The notes: generated by a model not told the origin, from the letters alone. Shown: positions 8,635-18,499, numbered from the stretch's first letter. The stretch: 64,000 bases of DNA from Solidesulfovibrio magneticus RS-1 (GCF_000010665.1 NC_012796.1:2261501-2325500); one strand, 5' to 3'. Numbers and translations: made by a program.

Positions 8635-8728
8635 TGGCGGAAGCGTATAGGAGTCGAACCTACCTGCGACCTCGCGACCGCACACCGGATTTGAAGTCCG
8701 GGCGCCACACCGGTGACGAAACGCTTCC
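8635..8728 (-). tRNA. selC: tRNA-Sec (anticodon UCA)
   Basis: The 94-nt minus-strand transcript has an 8-bp acceptor stem (GGAAGCGT with ACGCTTCC), the anticodon loop CTTCAAA with TCA, a long variable arm, the T-arm GTAGGTTCGACTCCTAT, and an encoded CCA end. It closely follows the E. coli selC layout. It inserts selenocysteine at UGA codons together with SelB and a SECIS element. No selA, selB or selD is in the window. It lies between the ArsR gene and the divergent ATC hydrolase-like gene. Confidence 0.96.
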
Positions 8729-8890
8729 ACGTGAGCCAGGATCTGTACCACCTTTTAGCCCTGGTTTCAATCCTTGCCCGGGATTGCTCCCGCGTGGCAG
8801 CGGCGTCACGACGGTTGTGGTCGGGCCGGGCGTTGTGGCAAAAGAAGGGTTCGCGCCCGCCGGATTTCTTCCGGGCGCTGGAGCAACCCC

Positions 8891-9376
8891 ATGAGCGCAA
8901 CGATCCCGTCCGAAGTCACCTTGCTTGAACGCCGCCGCATTGAGGCGGCCATGCTGGCCGACGTCTACGCCGTCCTGGTCGAACGTATGGGCCGCGCCGC
9001 CGCCCTGGCTGTCATCGAGGACACGGTGGCTCGGGCCGCCAGGGCCGCCGGCCAAGCCTTCGCCGCCCAGGCCCCGGGCGGGCCGAACCTTGCGCATTTC
9101 GCCACGGTTTCGGCCATTTGGCAACGCGGCGGGGCGCTTGAGATTGTCAACGAACAGCGCGACCCCGGCCGCGTGTCCTTCGACGTCGCACGCTGCCGCT
9201 ACGCCGAAAGCTACCGGGAAATGGGCCTGCCCGAGGAATTGGCCGTACGCGTGTCGTGTCTGCGCGACGCCGCCTTTGCCGCCGGCTACAGCCCCTGTCT
9301 GACCCTGGATCGCCCGGCCACCATCGCCTCGGGCGCGGAAAAATGTCCTTTCACCTTCACCTGGAATGACGCATGA
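8891..9376 (+). CDS. Putative L-2-amino-thiazoline-4-carboxylic acid hydrolase family protein
   Basis: A 161-residue soluble protein. It resembles the ATC hydrolase family (PF14196), whose named member opens a thiazoline ring on the way to cysteine. Most family members have no tested function. Recognisable parts are the N-terminal helical stretch TLLERRRIEAAMLADVYAVLVERMGRAAAL and the C-terminal segments FDVARCRYAESYREMGLPE and FTFTWNDA. The ATG at 8891 was chosen because the upstream frame reads into the tRNA flank with no similarity. Its stop overlaps the asnS start (ATGA), so the two are translationally coupled. Family assignment is moderate. Confidence 0.68.
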   Translation: MSATIPSEVTLLERRRIEAAMLADVYAVLVERMGRAAALAVIEDTVARAARAAGQAFAAQAPGGPNLAHFATVSAIWQRGGALEIVNEQRDPGRVSFDVARCRYAESYREMGLPEELAVRVSCLRDAAFAAGYSPCLTLDRPATIASGAEKCPFTFTWNDA

Positions 9377-10761
9377 GCATACGCCGCACCACCGTCAAGG
9401 CCGCCCTGGAAAGCCCGTCCCCCTGCCCCGAAATCCGCGTCATGGGTTGGGTGCGCACCCGCCGCGACGCCAAGGGCTTTTCCTTTCTCGAATTAAACGA
9501 CGGCTCCTGCCTGGGTAATCTGCAGGTCATCATCGACGACACGGCCGAGGGCGCGGATCTGGTCAAAGCGCTTGGCGTCGGCGCGTCGGTGGCCGTCACG
9601 GGCGAACTGGTGGCCTCACCGGGCAAGGGCCAGCGCTACGAGGTCCGGGCTGCTTCGGTCTCGCTTCTAGGAGCCGCTGACCCGGAAACCTATCCGCTCC
9701 AGAAAAAACGCCATTCCGACGAATTTTTGCGCACCATCGCCCATCTGCGCCCGCGCACCAACAAGTACGGCGCGATGCTGCGCATCCGTGCGGCCCTGGC
9801 CCACGGTATCCACGACTATTTCGCCAAGGAAGGCTTCGCCCTGGTCCACACCCCGGTCATCACCGGCTCGGACTGCGAAGGCGCCGGCGAGATGTTTCGG
9901 GTGACCACCCTGGGGCCCGAGGCCGCCGCGCTGCCGGTGGCCGAGCGCCTGAGCCAGGATTTTTTCGGCAAGGAAGCCATGCTCACCGTCTCGGGGCAGC
10001 TCTCGGCCGAACCCCTGGCCTGCGCCCTGGGCCGGGTCTACACCTTTGGGCCGACCTTTCGGGCCGAGCATTCCGACACCTCGCGCCATGCCGCCGAGTT
10101 TTGGATGCTCGAACCGGAGATGGCCTTCGCCGATCTTGAAGACAACATGAACCTGGCCGAATCCCTGGTCACTCATCTGGTGCGGCTGGTGCTGGCCGAA
10201 TGCGCCGAGGACTTCGGGCTTTTCGCCAAGTTCGTGGACCCGACCCTGCCCGCCACCCTGGAGAATCTGCTGGCTGAGCCCTTTGTGCGCCTGCCGTACG
10301 TCGAGGCCGTGGACATTCTCACGTCGTGCAAAAAGGCTTTCCAATATCCGGTGGCCTTCGGGGCCGACCTGCAAAGCGAACACGAGCGCTATCTGGCCGA
10401 GGAGCACTTCAAGCGCCCGGTCATCGTGTATGACTATCCCAAGGACATCAAAGCTTTTTACATGCGCCAAAACGACGACGGCAAGACCGTCGGGGCCATG
10501 GACGTGCTCGTGCCGGGCATCGGCGAACTGGTTGGCGGCAGCGCCCGCGAGGAACGTCTGGACCGGCTGGAAGCCCGCATCGCGGAATTGGGCCTACCCC
10601 TTGAGGCCTATTGGTGGTACCTCGACACCCGGCGCTTCGGCACGGTGCCCCACGCCGGCTTCGGTCTCGGGTTCGAACGGTTGGTCATGCTTGTCACCGG
10701 CGTCACCAACATCCGCGACGTCATGGCTTTCCCGCGCACCTGGCGGCATCTGGAGTTCTAG
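9373..10761 (+). CDS. asnS: Asparaginyl-tRNA synthetase
   Basis: A 462-residue class IIb aminoacyl-tRNA synthetase that charges tRNA-Asn. The N-terminal OB-fold anticodon-binding domain (about residues 15-105, [23 protein letters not shown]) is followed by the catalytic core. Motif 2-like residues lie at [25 protein letters not shown] and motif 3 at [32 protein letters not shown] in motif 2 and the overall length fit AsnRS rather than AspRS. The start overlaps the preceding stop by 4 bases. Having AsnRS means Asn-tRNA can be made directly, without the GatCAB route. Confidence 0.97.
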   Translation: MSIRRTTVKAALESPSPCPEIRVMGWVRTRRDAKGFSFLELNDGSCLGNLQVIIDDTAEGADLVKALGVGASVAVTGELVASPGKGQRYEVRAASVSLLGAADPETYPLQKKRHSDEFLRTIAHLRPRTNKYGAMLRIRAALAHGIHDYFAKEGFALVHTPVITGSDCEGAGEMFRVTTLGPEAAALPVAERLSQDFFGKEAMLTVSGQLSAEPLACALGRVYTFGPTFRAEHSDTSRHAAEFWMLEPEMAFADLEDNMNLAESLVTHLVRLVLAECAEDFGLFAKFVDPTLPATLENLLAEPFVRLPYVEAVDILTSCKKAFQYPVAFGADLQSEHERYLAEEHFKRPVIVYDYPKDIKAFYMRQNDDGKTVGAMDVLVPGIGELVGGSAREERLDRLEARIAELGLPLEAYWWYLDTRRFGTVPHAGFGLGFERLVMLVTGVTNIRDVMAFPRTWRHLEF

Positions 10762-11266
10762 GTCCGCGTTCTTGATCAAAGAAGCGGTGAGGCGCTTTTC
10801 ACTGGCGGACGATCATGGTTTGTCTGGTTGCGCCAGCCTTTTTAATGGCTCACGGCGGCCGGCCGACGCGTCTCCCGGCAGACGCGGGACGTGATGGCGA
10901 GGAGCAAGACGCAAAAGCTTCCCAGTGCGAATGACCTCCCGAACGCAAACCACGGCGGCCCATCTTTCCTTAGGGGAAGGATGGGCCGTTTTATTGAGGC
11001 GGCAAGGGATGTTGGCTGCGCTGCGCGAGCTGCTTCACATGCTGCCCCGAGGACTGAACAAGGAGGCGAGCGTAGCGGCGCAGGTCCGTCAGAGAGCATG
11101 GCGGGTGTCGGTGGGCTGGCCACGAGGGCAAGATATGCTGGATTGACCGTGTTGCGTTGTTCCGAATTTTTCGTTATGAAAAGAATTTAAGATATTTTGT
11201 CATGCAGCTTGCGTCGCGGCGAACTGCGGACGGGGTAGATAGAAATGCTGTCATCGGGAGCGACGA
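10762..11266. other. Non-coding stretch after asnS, possible small RNA
   Basis: About 500 bases without a convincing gene. It holds a small AAGCG-CGCTTTT hairpin about 20 bases after asnS, a perfect 6-bp inverted repeat (GCGTCT / AGACGC near 10867-10890), and a strong terminator at 10956-10992, nearly 200 bases after the asnS stop. The spacing would suit a short untranslated RNA ending at that terminator, but no known RNA family was recognised. The 3' part becomes AT-richer toward the glycosyltransferase. Confidence 0.4.
10956..10992 (+). terminator. Strong intrinsic terminator
   Basis: CGGCCCATC (10956-10964) pairs perfectly with GATGGGCCG (10980-10988), extended by TTTCC/GGAAG, and is followed by TTTTATT. 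It ends either asnS transcription or a small RNA between asnS and the glycosyltransferase. Confidence 0.8.
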
Positions 11267-12265
11267 ATGGATACGGTCGAGTTTTCCCTTGTCGTGCCCT
11301 GCTATAACGAAGAAGATGTATTGCCGCATTTTCAAGCGGAAGTTATTCCGGCTCTTGATGCGGCCTTAGGAGCCGACTGGGAGATCGTTTTTGTAGACGA
11401 CGGCAGCCTGGATCGTTCACGCCAGCTCATTGTCGGTTTGCATTTGCACGATCCGCGCATAAAAGGCGTGTTTCTCAGCCGTAATTTTGGTCACCAGGCA
11501 GCGGTCGATACAGGCCTTAGTCATGCCAAGGGACGTTTCATCGGCGTGATGGATTGCGATCTGCAAGACCCTGTTCAGGTCTTGTTGAACATGTACGCCA
11601 AATGCAAATCCGGGGTGGATGTCTGCTACGGCGTGCGGGCCAGACGCGAATCCCCCTGGCTGCTCAAGTTTTTTTACTCGTTTTTTTACTTGATCATGCA
11701 CAAGGTAGCCACCCACGACTGGCCCCGCGACGCCGGCGACTTCTGCGTTGTCTCACGCAAGGCCCTTGATGCGGTTCTCGCCTTGCCGGAAAACTCCCGG
11801 ATGTTTCGTGGGCTGCGTTCCTGGGTCGGCTTTAGACAGCTGGGGTTGCCCTACGACCGGCCCAATCGTCGCTCGGGAAAAAGTAAATACAACCTCCGCA
11901 AACTCATTGATCTGGCGCTACTCGGCTTCGTCGGCTTCACCGATTTTCCCCTGCGCTTCATTGGCGTTTTTGGTTTTGCCGTGGGCCTGTTTGCCTGCCT
12001 GCTCATGTTCTTCGTGGTGCTCAACCGATTTTTTCCCCAGTTTTCCCTGTTCGGCTACTGGGTCGGCGTCAGTCCCGTGGCGACGACAATTCTGGTTATC
12101 TTCTTGTTTTTTATGAGTATTATTTTCGTTTTCCTGGGCGTCATCGGCGAATACATCCGAGTGCTGCTACAGGAGGTAAAGGGTCGTCCCTTTGCCGTTG
12201 TCGATACGACGGTGGGCGATGTCGCCAGGCCGGAAGCGCCGGTCAGAATCAAGCGAAGGGAGTAA
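11267..12265 (+). CDS. Family 2 glycosyltransferase with C-terminal membrane helices (GtrB/DPM1-like)
   Basis: A 332-residue protein with an N-terminal GT-A domain (VVPCYNEEDVLP, VDDGSLDRS, and DCDLQDP as the metal-binding aspartates). Two C-terminal transmembrane helices follow (about 232-255 and 268-295). This layout is that of polyprenyl-phosphate glycosyltransferases such as GtrB, which load a sugar from a nucleotide donor onto undecaprenyl phosphate at the cytoplasmic face. GGGAG lies 6 bases before the ATG. The methyltransferase gene begins 10 bases after it, so they are probably one unit acting on a cell-surface glycan. The sugar is unknown. Confidence 0.92.
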   Translation: MDTVEFSLVVPCYNEEDVLPHFQAEVIPALDAALGADWEIVFVDDGSLDRSRQLIVGLHLHDPRIKGVFLSRNFGHQAAVDTGLSHAKGRFIGVMDCDLQDPVQVLLNMYAKCKSGVDVCYGVRARRESPWLLKFFYSFFYLIMHKVATHDWPRDAGDFCVVSRKALDAVLALPENSRMFRGLRSWVGFRQLGLPYDRPNRRSGKSKYNLRKLIDLALLGFVGFTDFPLRFIGVFGFAVGLFACLLMFFVVLNRFFPQFSLFGYWVGVSPVATTILVIFLFFMSIIFVFLGVIGEYIRVLLQEVKGRPFAVVDTTVGDVARPEAPVRIKRRE

Positions 12266-12274
12266 GCGGCCGCA

Positions 12275-13036
12275 ATGCGAAACATTGTCCATCTGTCCGA
12301 GGCGTTGCCCGTCAATATGACCGATTATTGGCATGACATCGCCAGCCTGGAGCATTTCTGGGTACGTCGTCGCCTGGAGGTCTTTCGCGCCCTGGCCGGC
12401 CAAACGGCCCGGGACATGGGACCGGCGGCCGACATCGGCTGCGGCCGTGGGCTTTTGCAAAGCCAGTTGGAACGGGAATACGGTCTGGCCGTGGACGGCT
12501 TTGATCTCGACGAAAACGCCTTGGCCCACAACCTGAGCACGTCAAGCGGCCTATACGTCTACAATATCCACGACCGTTTGCCCGAGCTGGCGGGGAAGTA
12601 CAAAACGATCTTCCTGTTTGACGTGCTGGAGCATGTTGCGGATGAACTGGGCTTTTTAGAGTCCGCCTTGCATCATCTGCGGCCCGGCGGCCTGCTCTAC
12701 GTCAACCTGCCGGCTTACCAGCATCTCTTTTCCGCCTACGACACCATGGCCGGCCATTTGCGGCGCTATACCCTGGCCCAGGCCGAGGATCTTGGCCGCA
12801 GGGCCGGCCTGCGGCTGGTCAGGTCAACCTATTGGGGCGCGCCGTATTATCCGCTGCTGGTCGTGCGCAAGTTTCTGCTGCGGCTCAAAAAAACGGAAAG
12901 CGACATTGTCGCCACGGGGTTTGACGCCAAAAGCGATAGGCTCAACACGGCCCTTGGCTACCTCGGTCGGCTGGAGCCGCTGCCCCAACGCCTGTTTGGC
13001 ACCTCCGTCATGCTGGCCTGGCAAAAGACGCGGTAA
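12275..13036 (+). CDS. Class I SAM-dependent methyltransferase
   Basis: A 253-residue protein with the AdoMet motif I ADIGCGRGLLQ (about residues 51-61), the acidic end of strand 2 in VDGFDLDENAL, and LFDVLEHVAD (motif IV-like). These mark a Methyltransf_11/23-type enzyme such as those acting on lipids or glycan intermediates. A partly basic C-terminal region contains RKFLLRLKK. It follows the glycosyltransferase by 10 bases and converges on the PocR kinase. The methyl acceptor is unknown; a polyprenyl-linked or surface-glycan substrate is suggested only by its neighbour. Confidence 0.88.
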   Translation: MRNIVHLSEALPVNMTDYWHDIASLEHFWVRRRLEVFRALAGQTARDMGPAADIGCGRGLLQSQLEREYGLAVDGFDLDENALAHNLSTSSGLYVYNIHDRLPELAGKYKTIFLFDVLEHVADELGFLESALHHLRPGGLLYVNLPAYQHLFSAYDTMAGHLRRYTLAQAEDLGRRAGLRLVRSTYWGAPYYPLLVVRKFLLRLKKTESDIVATGFDAKSDRLNTALGYLGRLEPLPQRLFGTSVMLAWQKTR

Positions 13037-13296
13037 CGTCTCCCTGGCCGGTTGGATTGCGCCGCCCAGGAGTGGCCGGTTTGGCGACGCAAAGACCGCC
13101 GTGTCGTGGCGGCGGGTGGTGATGAGACTTGGCTGCGTGTTTTCGCCGCGAGCCCGGACCTCTTGCGCCGCTTGAACGTCGTGGCGCCCGACAACGTGCA
13201 ACTCGTGTGTCTTCGGCCGGCGCCCCGACCTTTTCCGCAACCTGCCCAGTGGCTGCCCGGACCCGTGGGGCGTCGGTCCGTGCCCGCTTCTCGGCG

Positions 13297-15621
13297 TTAT
13301 AACGCCGGGTCGCAGACCGTTTCCAGACACTGCGCGGCCATGGGCAGGCGCACATGAAAGGCGCTGCCTTCGCCGAGGCGCGACTCGGCCCAGATGCGGC
13401 CGCCGTAATGGCGCACGATCTGGCGGCAGATGGCCAGACCCAGGCCTGTGCCTTTGATGGTCGGGCTGACGATGGTGTCACCGCGCCCCACCTGATGGAA
13501 CCGGTCGAAAATGGATTCGAGCTGATCGGCCGGAATGCCCACGCCCTGGTCGCGCACAGTCATGAGTACAGCCTCGGCTTCGGCCCGCACCTCCAGGACG
13601 ACCTCGCCCCGTTCGGTGAATTTGACGGCGTTTTGCAACAGGTTGGCGATGACCTGCACGAGTTGGTCAGGGTCCATGAGGAGCGGCGGGGCCGAGGTGT
13701 GGGCGAGGAAACGGAAGCGGATTTCCGGGCGCTGGGCCAGCAGCCCTTCAATGGACTGCACGGCCTGGTGCAGCACCGCCACAGGATCGATGCACTGATC
13801 GCGCCACTGCATATTGCCGGATTCGATGCGGTTGAGGTCAAGGACGTCGTTAATCAGGCGCGTGAGGCGTTCGGCCTCGCCGTAGACCACGCCGAGATTG
13901 TGGGCGATGCGCTTGCCCCGGGCGGCCAACGCGGGGTTGTCTCCGGCCAACGGGCTGAAATGCTCGCCAAATTCCCGACCGATGAGCTTGGCAAAGCCCA
14001 GGATCGAAGTCAGCGGCGTGCGCAGTTCATGGGAGACGGTGGAGAGAAAGGCCGATTTGAGTCGGTCGAGTTCACTCAAGCGGATGTTGGCCTCGGCCAA
14101 TTCCATGGCCTGTTCGCGCAGTTCCCGGGTGCGTTCTTCCACCTCCTCTTCCAGGCGCTGTCGATGGGCTCGCAGTTCCGCCTCAACGGCCTTGACCGCG
14201 CTCAAATCCGAGAACATCCCGAGGGATCCGGCGAAGTTTCCGTGTTCGTCCTGCAAGGGGCTGGCGGAGATGAGCACCCAGAGCATCGTGCCGTCGCGGC
14301 GCTCGATGCACTGCTCGAACACGTCGCTGAAGCCGTCCCGGCGACGTTGCTGTTGCCGGGCGGCCCGCTGCTGGCTTTCCGGCGGCAGGAACTCGGTCAG
14401 ATTGCGGCCCAACAGCTCGTGGGACGCATACCCCAGCATGTCGGCCATGCGTTTGTTGACGAAGGTGGTGTCGTAGTTCACGTCGTAGACCCACACCCCC
14501 TCGTGGGCGGTTTCCACGATGCCCCGGAACATGGCCTCGCTCTGGCGCAACGCCGCTTCGCGCCGCTCCCGGTCGGTGACGTCGCGGATGGCTTCGATGG
14601 CCCCGTTGACTTGGCCGGACTCGTCGTAGAGGGCTACGGCCTTGGCCCAGACATGGCGCAGGCCACCGGGCATGGCGGTCAGGGTGACCTCGGCGATGAT
14701 TTCGCCAGGAGCCATGTCGGCGACCTGATAGCGCGGGTCGGGCATTGAAACGGCCCCCCGGGCATAGTCCAGAAGCAGCGGGGTGGGCTGGCCGTAAAAT
14801 GCCGCGCCGTAGGCAAAATCACCCTTGCCGAGCATGTCGGCGGCGGCGATGCCGGTCAAGCGCTCCAAGGCCTTGTTCCAGAAGGTGACCCGGCCGTCCC
14901 GGTCCACGGCAAAGGCGGGGTCTGGCAGAAACTCGATGATTTCCGAGAAGCTGCGATCCCGGGCCTTGATGCTGGCCTGAGCTTGGCGCAGTTCGTCAAT
15001 GCGCCAGGCCTGCTCGAAATTGGCCACGGCCAGGGTCGAGAGGTGGTTGGCGAAGTGGTGCAGGGCCTGGCAGATTTTTTCAAACCGGGCCAGGGGCATA
15101 CGCGGCACCTCGGCCAGGGCGGCCCGGAAGGCCGCCTCATCGGCCCCAATTTCGCGGGCATAGGCGGCCATGGCTTCGAGGTCGGCCTCTTCGTCCAGGA
15201 CCTGGCCTACCAGCCAGTTGGCGATGTGGCGTTCGCCAACATGGATGGCCGTGCCGCCGTCGAGGAGGCCGCCGCTCAGGCAGCGTCGCACCATGGGGCC
15301 GCCAGGCGTCCCCTGGCCCAGGCAGACGTCGGACCGGATGCAGTTGGCAAGGCCCTTGGGCGTGCCACGAATAACTTTGGCGCACAGGGTGGTGAAATTG
15401 CTCGGCCGGGTCAGCGGTCGGCCTTGGGGATCGGTTATCAGCGAGGCCACGCCCGAAGCAGCGGCAAAAGCGTCCTGGATGCGCTGGATTTCCTCAATGT
15501 GGAATAGATCCTCGAAACGAAGCCGGGTCGAATCCACGGACAAAGCGCCCCCATGGCGCGGTTGGCCGCAAGCGTCCTGTGTTTCCGGGGCGTCACATAC
15601 GGAGGGCTGATCCTGGGACAT
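13297..15621 (-). CDS. PocR-PAS sensor histidine kinase
   Basis: A 774-residue cytosolic kinase with no transmembrane helix. Order: PocR sensory domain (about 35-190; Cys-rich region with CIRSDVCLG and HIANWLVGQV), two PAS domains (about 218-340 and 350-470), a coiled coil (EEEVEERTRELREQAMELAEAN), HisKA with STVSHELRTPL near 530, and HATPase_c with DQGVGIPADQLESIFDRF and GTGLGLAI. PocR domains are thought to bind small hydrocarbon derivatives such as propanediol. No response regulator gene is adjacent. The ATG at 15621 is the likely start; another in-frame ATG at 15663 is possible. Confidence 0.93.
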   Translation of the reverse strand: MSQDQPSVCDAPETQDACGQPRHGGALSVDSTRLRFEDLFHIEEIQRIQDAFAAASGVASLITDPQGRPLTRPSNFTTLCAKVIRGTPKGLANCIRSDVCLGQGTPGGPMVRRCLSGGLLDGGTAIHVGERHIANWLVGQVLDEEADLEAMAAYAREIGADEAAFRAALAEVPRMPLARFEKICQALHHFANHLSTLAVANFEQAWRIDELRQAQASIKARDRSFSEIIEFLPDPAFAVDRDGRVTFWNKALERLTGIAAADMLGKGDFAYGAAFYGQPTPLLLDYARGAVSMPDPRYQVADMAPGEIIAEVTLTAMPGGLRHVWAKAVALYDESGQVNGAIEAIRDVTDRERREAALRQSEAMFRGIVETAHEGVWVYDVNYDTTFVNKRMADMLGYASHELLGRNLTEFLPPESQQRAARQQQRRRDGFSDVFEQCIERRDGTMLWVLISASPLQDEHGNFAGSLGMFSDLSAVKAVEAELRAHRQRLEEEVEERTRELREQAMELAEANIRLSELDRLKSAFLSTVSHELRTPLTSILGFAKLIGREFGEHFSPLAGDNPALAARGKRIAHNLGVVYGEAERLTRLINDVLDLNRIESGNMQWRDQCIDPVAVLHQAVQSIEGLLAQRPEIRFRFLAHTSAPPLLMDPDQLVQVIANLLQNAVKFTERGEVVLEVRAEAEAVLMTVRDQGVGIPADQLESIFDRFHQVGRGDTIVSPTIKGTGLGLAICRQIVRHYGGRIWAESRLGEGSAFHVRLPMAAQCLETVCDPAL

Positions 15622-15830
15622 GGCGACTCGCTTCGTTTCTGAACCACAAAAGCGTGACAACAATACCGCATACGATGGGTTTAATACAATGGCTAATTTC
15701 TCTCGACAACGCGGCGTTCCTGTCCTGTCGGAGAGGCTTGGGCGGGAGTTTCGGGAGGCCTGCAGCGACCACGGAAGGCGGGAAACCGCGTTGTCTGCCT
15801 CCGTTTGCCAGGGGGCATGTCCTGGCTGAC

Positions 15831-15865
15831 AAAAGGCCCCGACCGGAGCACTTCCGGTCGGGGCC
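15831..15865 (-). terminator. Intrinsic terminator in the kinase / PHP-glycosyltransferase gap
   Basis: GGCCCCGACCGGA (15835-15847) pairs with TCCGGTCGGGGCC (15853-15865). On the minus strand the hairpin is followed by TTTTG. It lies just upstream in coordinate of the PHP-glycosyltransferase stop codon, that is, downstream of it in transcription. Confidence 0.75.
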
Positions 15866-15892
15866 TCTTGGCGGCGCGGGGCTCAAGCGTCG

Positions 15893-18370
15893 TCAGGCGG
15901 CGTGCACCAGGCGTTGCATGGCCTTGGCCAGGGCCGGCTCCAGGGGGACGCTGGGCGTCGGCGCGCCCGGCGCGTCCTCGTACATTTTCCAATAGTCCTC
16001 AAATGCCTGGTCGATGGTGCGCTTTTCGGCGTAGTCCCGGCCGGCCCGGCCCATGGCCCGCATGAGTTCGGGATCGGCGATCAAGCCGGCCATGGCCGCA
16101 TAGAGCGCCTCGGCGTCGCCGGCCGGAACCACCACGCCGGTTTCGCCGGGCACGATGTTTTCCATGGGGCCGCCCTGGTTGGTGACGATGATCGGCAGGC
16201 CCGAGGCCTGGGCTTCCAGGACCACGTTGCCGAAAGTGTCGGTGGCGCTGGGAAAGACGAACAGGTCGCAGGCGGCGAAAAGCCCGGCTAGCTCCTCGCC
16301 CTCACGGTAGCCGGTGAAGACCGTGGGCGTGCTGGCAAGCTGCGCGCGCAGTTCGTCGAGATAGGGGCCGTCGCCCACGATACACAGCGTGGCCTCGGGG
16401 TGCTGGCCCACGAGGCGGCGGAAGGCCGCGGCCAGCAGATGCAGGTCCTTTTCCCGGGACACCCGGCCGGCGTAGAGCAGGCGCGGGCCGTGGCCCAGGC
16501 CAAAACGCGCCGCGAGATCCTCGTCGCGCTTGGCCGGATCGAAGCGGACCACGTCCACGCCGCGCGGGAAAAGCCGCAGCTTGGCCGGGTCCAGCCCCTT
16601 TTCGGCCAGCTCCCGGCCGGTTTCCCTGGAGGGCACGTACACCAGGTCCATCTGATTGTAATACCAGATGATGCACTTCCAGGTGAGGTCTTCCATGGCC
16701 TCGTCGCCGGTGAGAATCTGGGCGTATTGGGGCAGGGCCGTGTGGTAGGTGCCGTAGATGGGCAGGCGCAGCGTCTTGGCGATGCACAGGGCGGCCAGGC
16801 CGATGGGGCCGGGGGTGGCCGAGTGGATGCGGGTGAAGTTGCCGGCGTAGACGGAGTGGAGCATCTCCAGCAGGGGCGGGTAGTAGAGCTTCTGGTCGGG
16901 GTACTCGGCCAGGCTGTAGACGCCGATGGGCGTGAACTGCTGCACGCCCGGCTCGAAAACGCGCGGGCCGTGGTCGCAGGTGTAGATGCTTAAGGATTTT
17001 CCGGTTTTGATGGCCAGCTCGGCCTGCTGGCGCAGGGTGCCGGACACGCCGTTTATTTCGTGGAAGGTGTCGGTGAAGTGGGCCACGCGCACGGCGGCGT
17101 CCTTGCCGTTTTGTCCGGTGAGCGCCAGCCTGGCCTGGCTGCTGAACTGGCGGTCCTTGGTGAAGATGGAGTAGGCCAGGAAGTATGGGGCGAGCATGGT
17201 GTAGAGCGCCCCGGCCGAGCCCAGGGCCCCGAAGATGTCGAAGACGTTGGCTCCGCTGACGTGATCGAGCAGCGAGCCGGCGAAATGGGCGGCCACCCGG
17301 TTGGTGGCCCGGTTGACGAAGGAGAACCAGCCGTTTTCCAGGCTGTCGTTGCCAAGGACGCCGGCCCTGGCGAATTCCATGAGCGCCGGGTCGGAGTGGA
17401 TAAGCGATTCCGTCTCGGAGCGGATCAGTTCCCGAAGCGGGGTGCTGGCGCTCTTGCGGCGGCGGGTCAGTCCCCGGGCCAGCCGGCTTTTGAGGCGAAA
17501 GGCCAACCCCACGGCCTCCTGTTCGCCAGGTTCCAGGAACCGGTCCACGACCTTGAGGGTCACGTCCTTGTCCAGGAACCGATCGATACCGAAGCGGTGT
17601 TTATAATACTGGTAGGCGATGCTGTAGAGGTTGCGGGCCATGGTGCGCGGCGTGCTCGACGCTCCCCGGGCGACAGAGGCCCCGTTTTCCAGGCCGTCGA
17701 GGAATTCGGCCAGGTTTTCGGCGCCCTCCACCTCGGTGTAGGTGGAGGCGATGGTGAGCGCACTGTGGTCGTCGGAACCGCCGATCAGGTTCTTGCGCCA
17801 TGGCTGGGCATAGCCGGGGTCGATGCCGTGCTTGTCGGCCAGCCGCCAGATGGTGTCGGCGTCGAGGTTAGGGATGATGTCGCGCAGGCAGTCGTTTTGC
17901 CAGGCGTCGCGCGCGCCGTTGATCTCGAAATTGCGGAACAGCAGCAGGAGCTTTTCAAAATTGGCCACGGTCATGCGGTCGTTGACCCCGAAAAGCGGGT
18001 GGGCCACGGCGTGGTGGATGCCTTCCTGGCGCAGGTAATCGACCAGCTCGTGGATGTTTTCGCGCAGGCGCTGCATCTCCCGGTGCATGGCCTCGGTGAT
18101 GTCAAAGACCAGCACATGGACCTTGCAGCGGTCGTCGGGGAAATAGGACGTCACTTCCTCGCTGACGAAGGTTCCGGGCAGATGGGCGATGGATAGCACC
18201 CCTTCGATGCGGTTGTGATCGGAGATGGTTACAAGCCCCATGCCCTTGCGCCGGGCTTCCTCGTAGATACGCATCGGTTCGGTGAAGCTCTCGGGACAGT
18301 TGAGCTTTTGCAGCACCCACTGGGACGGGCGGGTGGAGAATTTGGAGTGCACGTGCAGGTCGATTTTCAT
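15893..18370 (-). CDS. PHP-domain / family 4 glycosyltransferase fusion
   Basis: An 825-residue two-part protein. The N-terminal half is a PHP-type metallohydrolase domain (DLHVHSKFS near residue 4, TISDHNRIEG near 47, and GGSDDHSALT near 200). The C-terminal half is a GT4 glycosyltransferase (LLYAGRVSREKDLHLL; FGNVVLEAQASGLP carrying the EX7E motif). AAGGAG lies just before the ATG at 18370, so the upstream frame to 18730 was discarded. The protein could make and trim a glycoconjugate or its phosphorylated intermediate, but neither substrate can be named. It is divergent from the EAL-CBS-GGDEF gene. Confidence 0.92.
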   Translation of the reverse strand: MKIDLHVHSKFSTRPSQWVLQKLNCPESFTEPMRIYEEARRKGMGLVTISDHNRIEGVLSIAHLPGTFVSEEVTSYFPDDRCKVHVLVFDITEAMHREMQRLRENIHELVDYLRQEGIHHAVAHPLFGVNDRMTVANFEKLLLLFRNFEINGARDAWQNDCLRDIIPNLDADTIWRLADKHGIDPGYAQPWRKNLIGGSDDHSALTIASTYTEVEGAENLAEFLDGLENGASVARGASSTPRTMARNLYSIAYQYYKHRFGIDRFLDKDVTLKVVDRFLEPGEQEAVGLAFRLKSRLARGLTRRRKSASTPLRELIRSETESLIHSDPALMEFARAGVLGNDSLENGWFSFVNRATNRVAAHFAGSLLDHVSGANVFDIFGALGSAGALYTMLAPYFLAYSIFTKDRQFSSQARLALTGQNGKDAAVRVAHFTDTFHEINGVSGTLRQQAELAIKTGKSLSIYTCDHGPRVFEPGVQQFTPIGVYSLAEYPDQKLYYPPLLEMLHSVYAGNFTRIHSATPGPIGLAALCIAKTLRLPIYGTYHTALPQYAQILTGDEAMEDLTWKCIIWYYNQMDLVYVPSRETGRELAEKGLDPAKLRLFPRGVDVVRFDPAKRDEDLAARFGLGHGPRLLYAGRVSREKDLHLLAAAFRRLVGQHPEATLCIVGDGPYLDELRAQLASTPTVFTGYREGEELAGLFAACDLFVFPSATDTFGNVVLEAQASGLPIIVTNQGGPMENIVPGETGVVVPAGDAEALYAAMAGLIADPELMRAMGRAGRDYAEKRTIDQAFEDYWKMYEDAPGAPTPSVPLEPALAKAMQRLVHAA

Positions 18371-18499
18371 GACGGCTCCTTGGGGCACGGGGCAACGCCG
18401 GCTCGCGTCGCCGTTTGCGGCTTGTAGCGCCGCCCGCGTGGCGGTCGGATTGCGGTTGGCCGCAGTTTTGTTGACGTCGGCCGGGCTATTGTCACGGAA

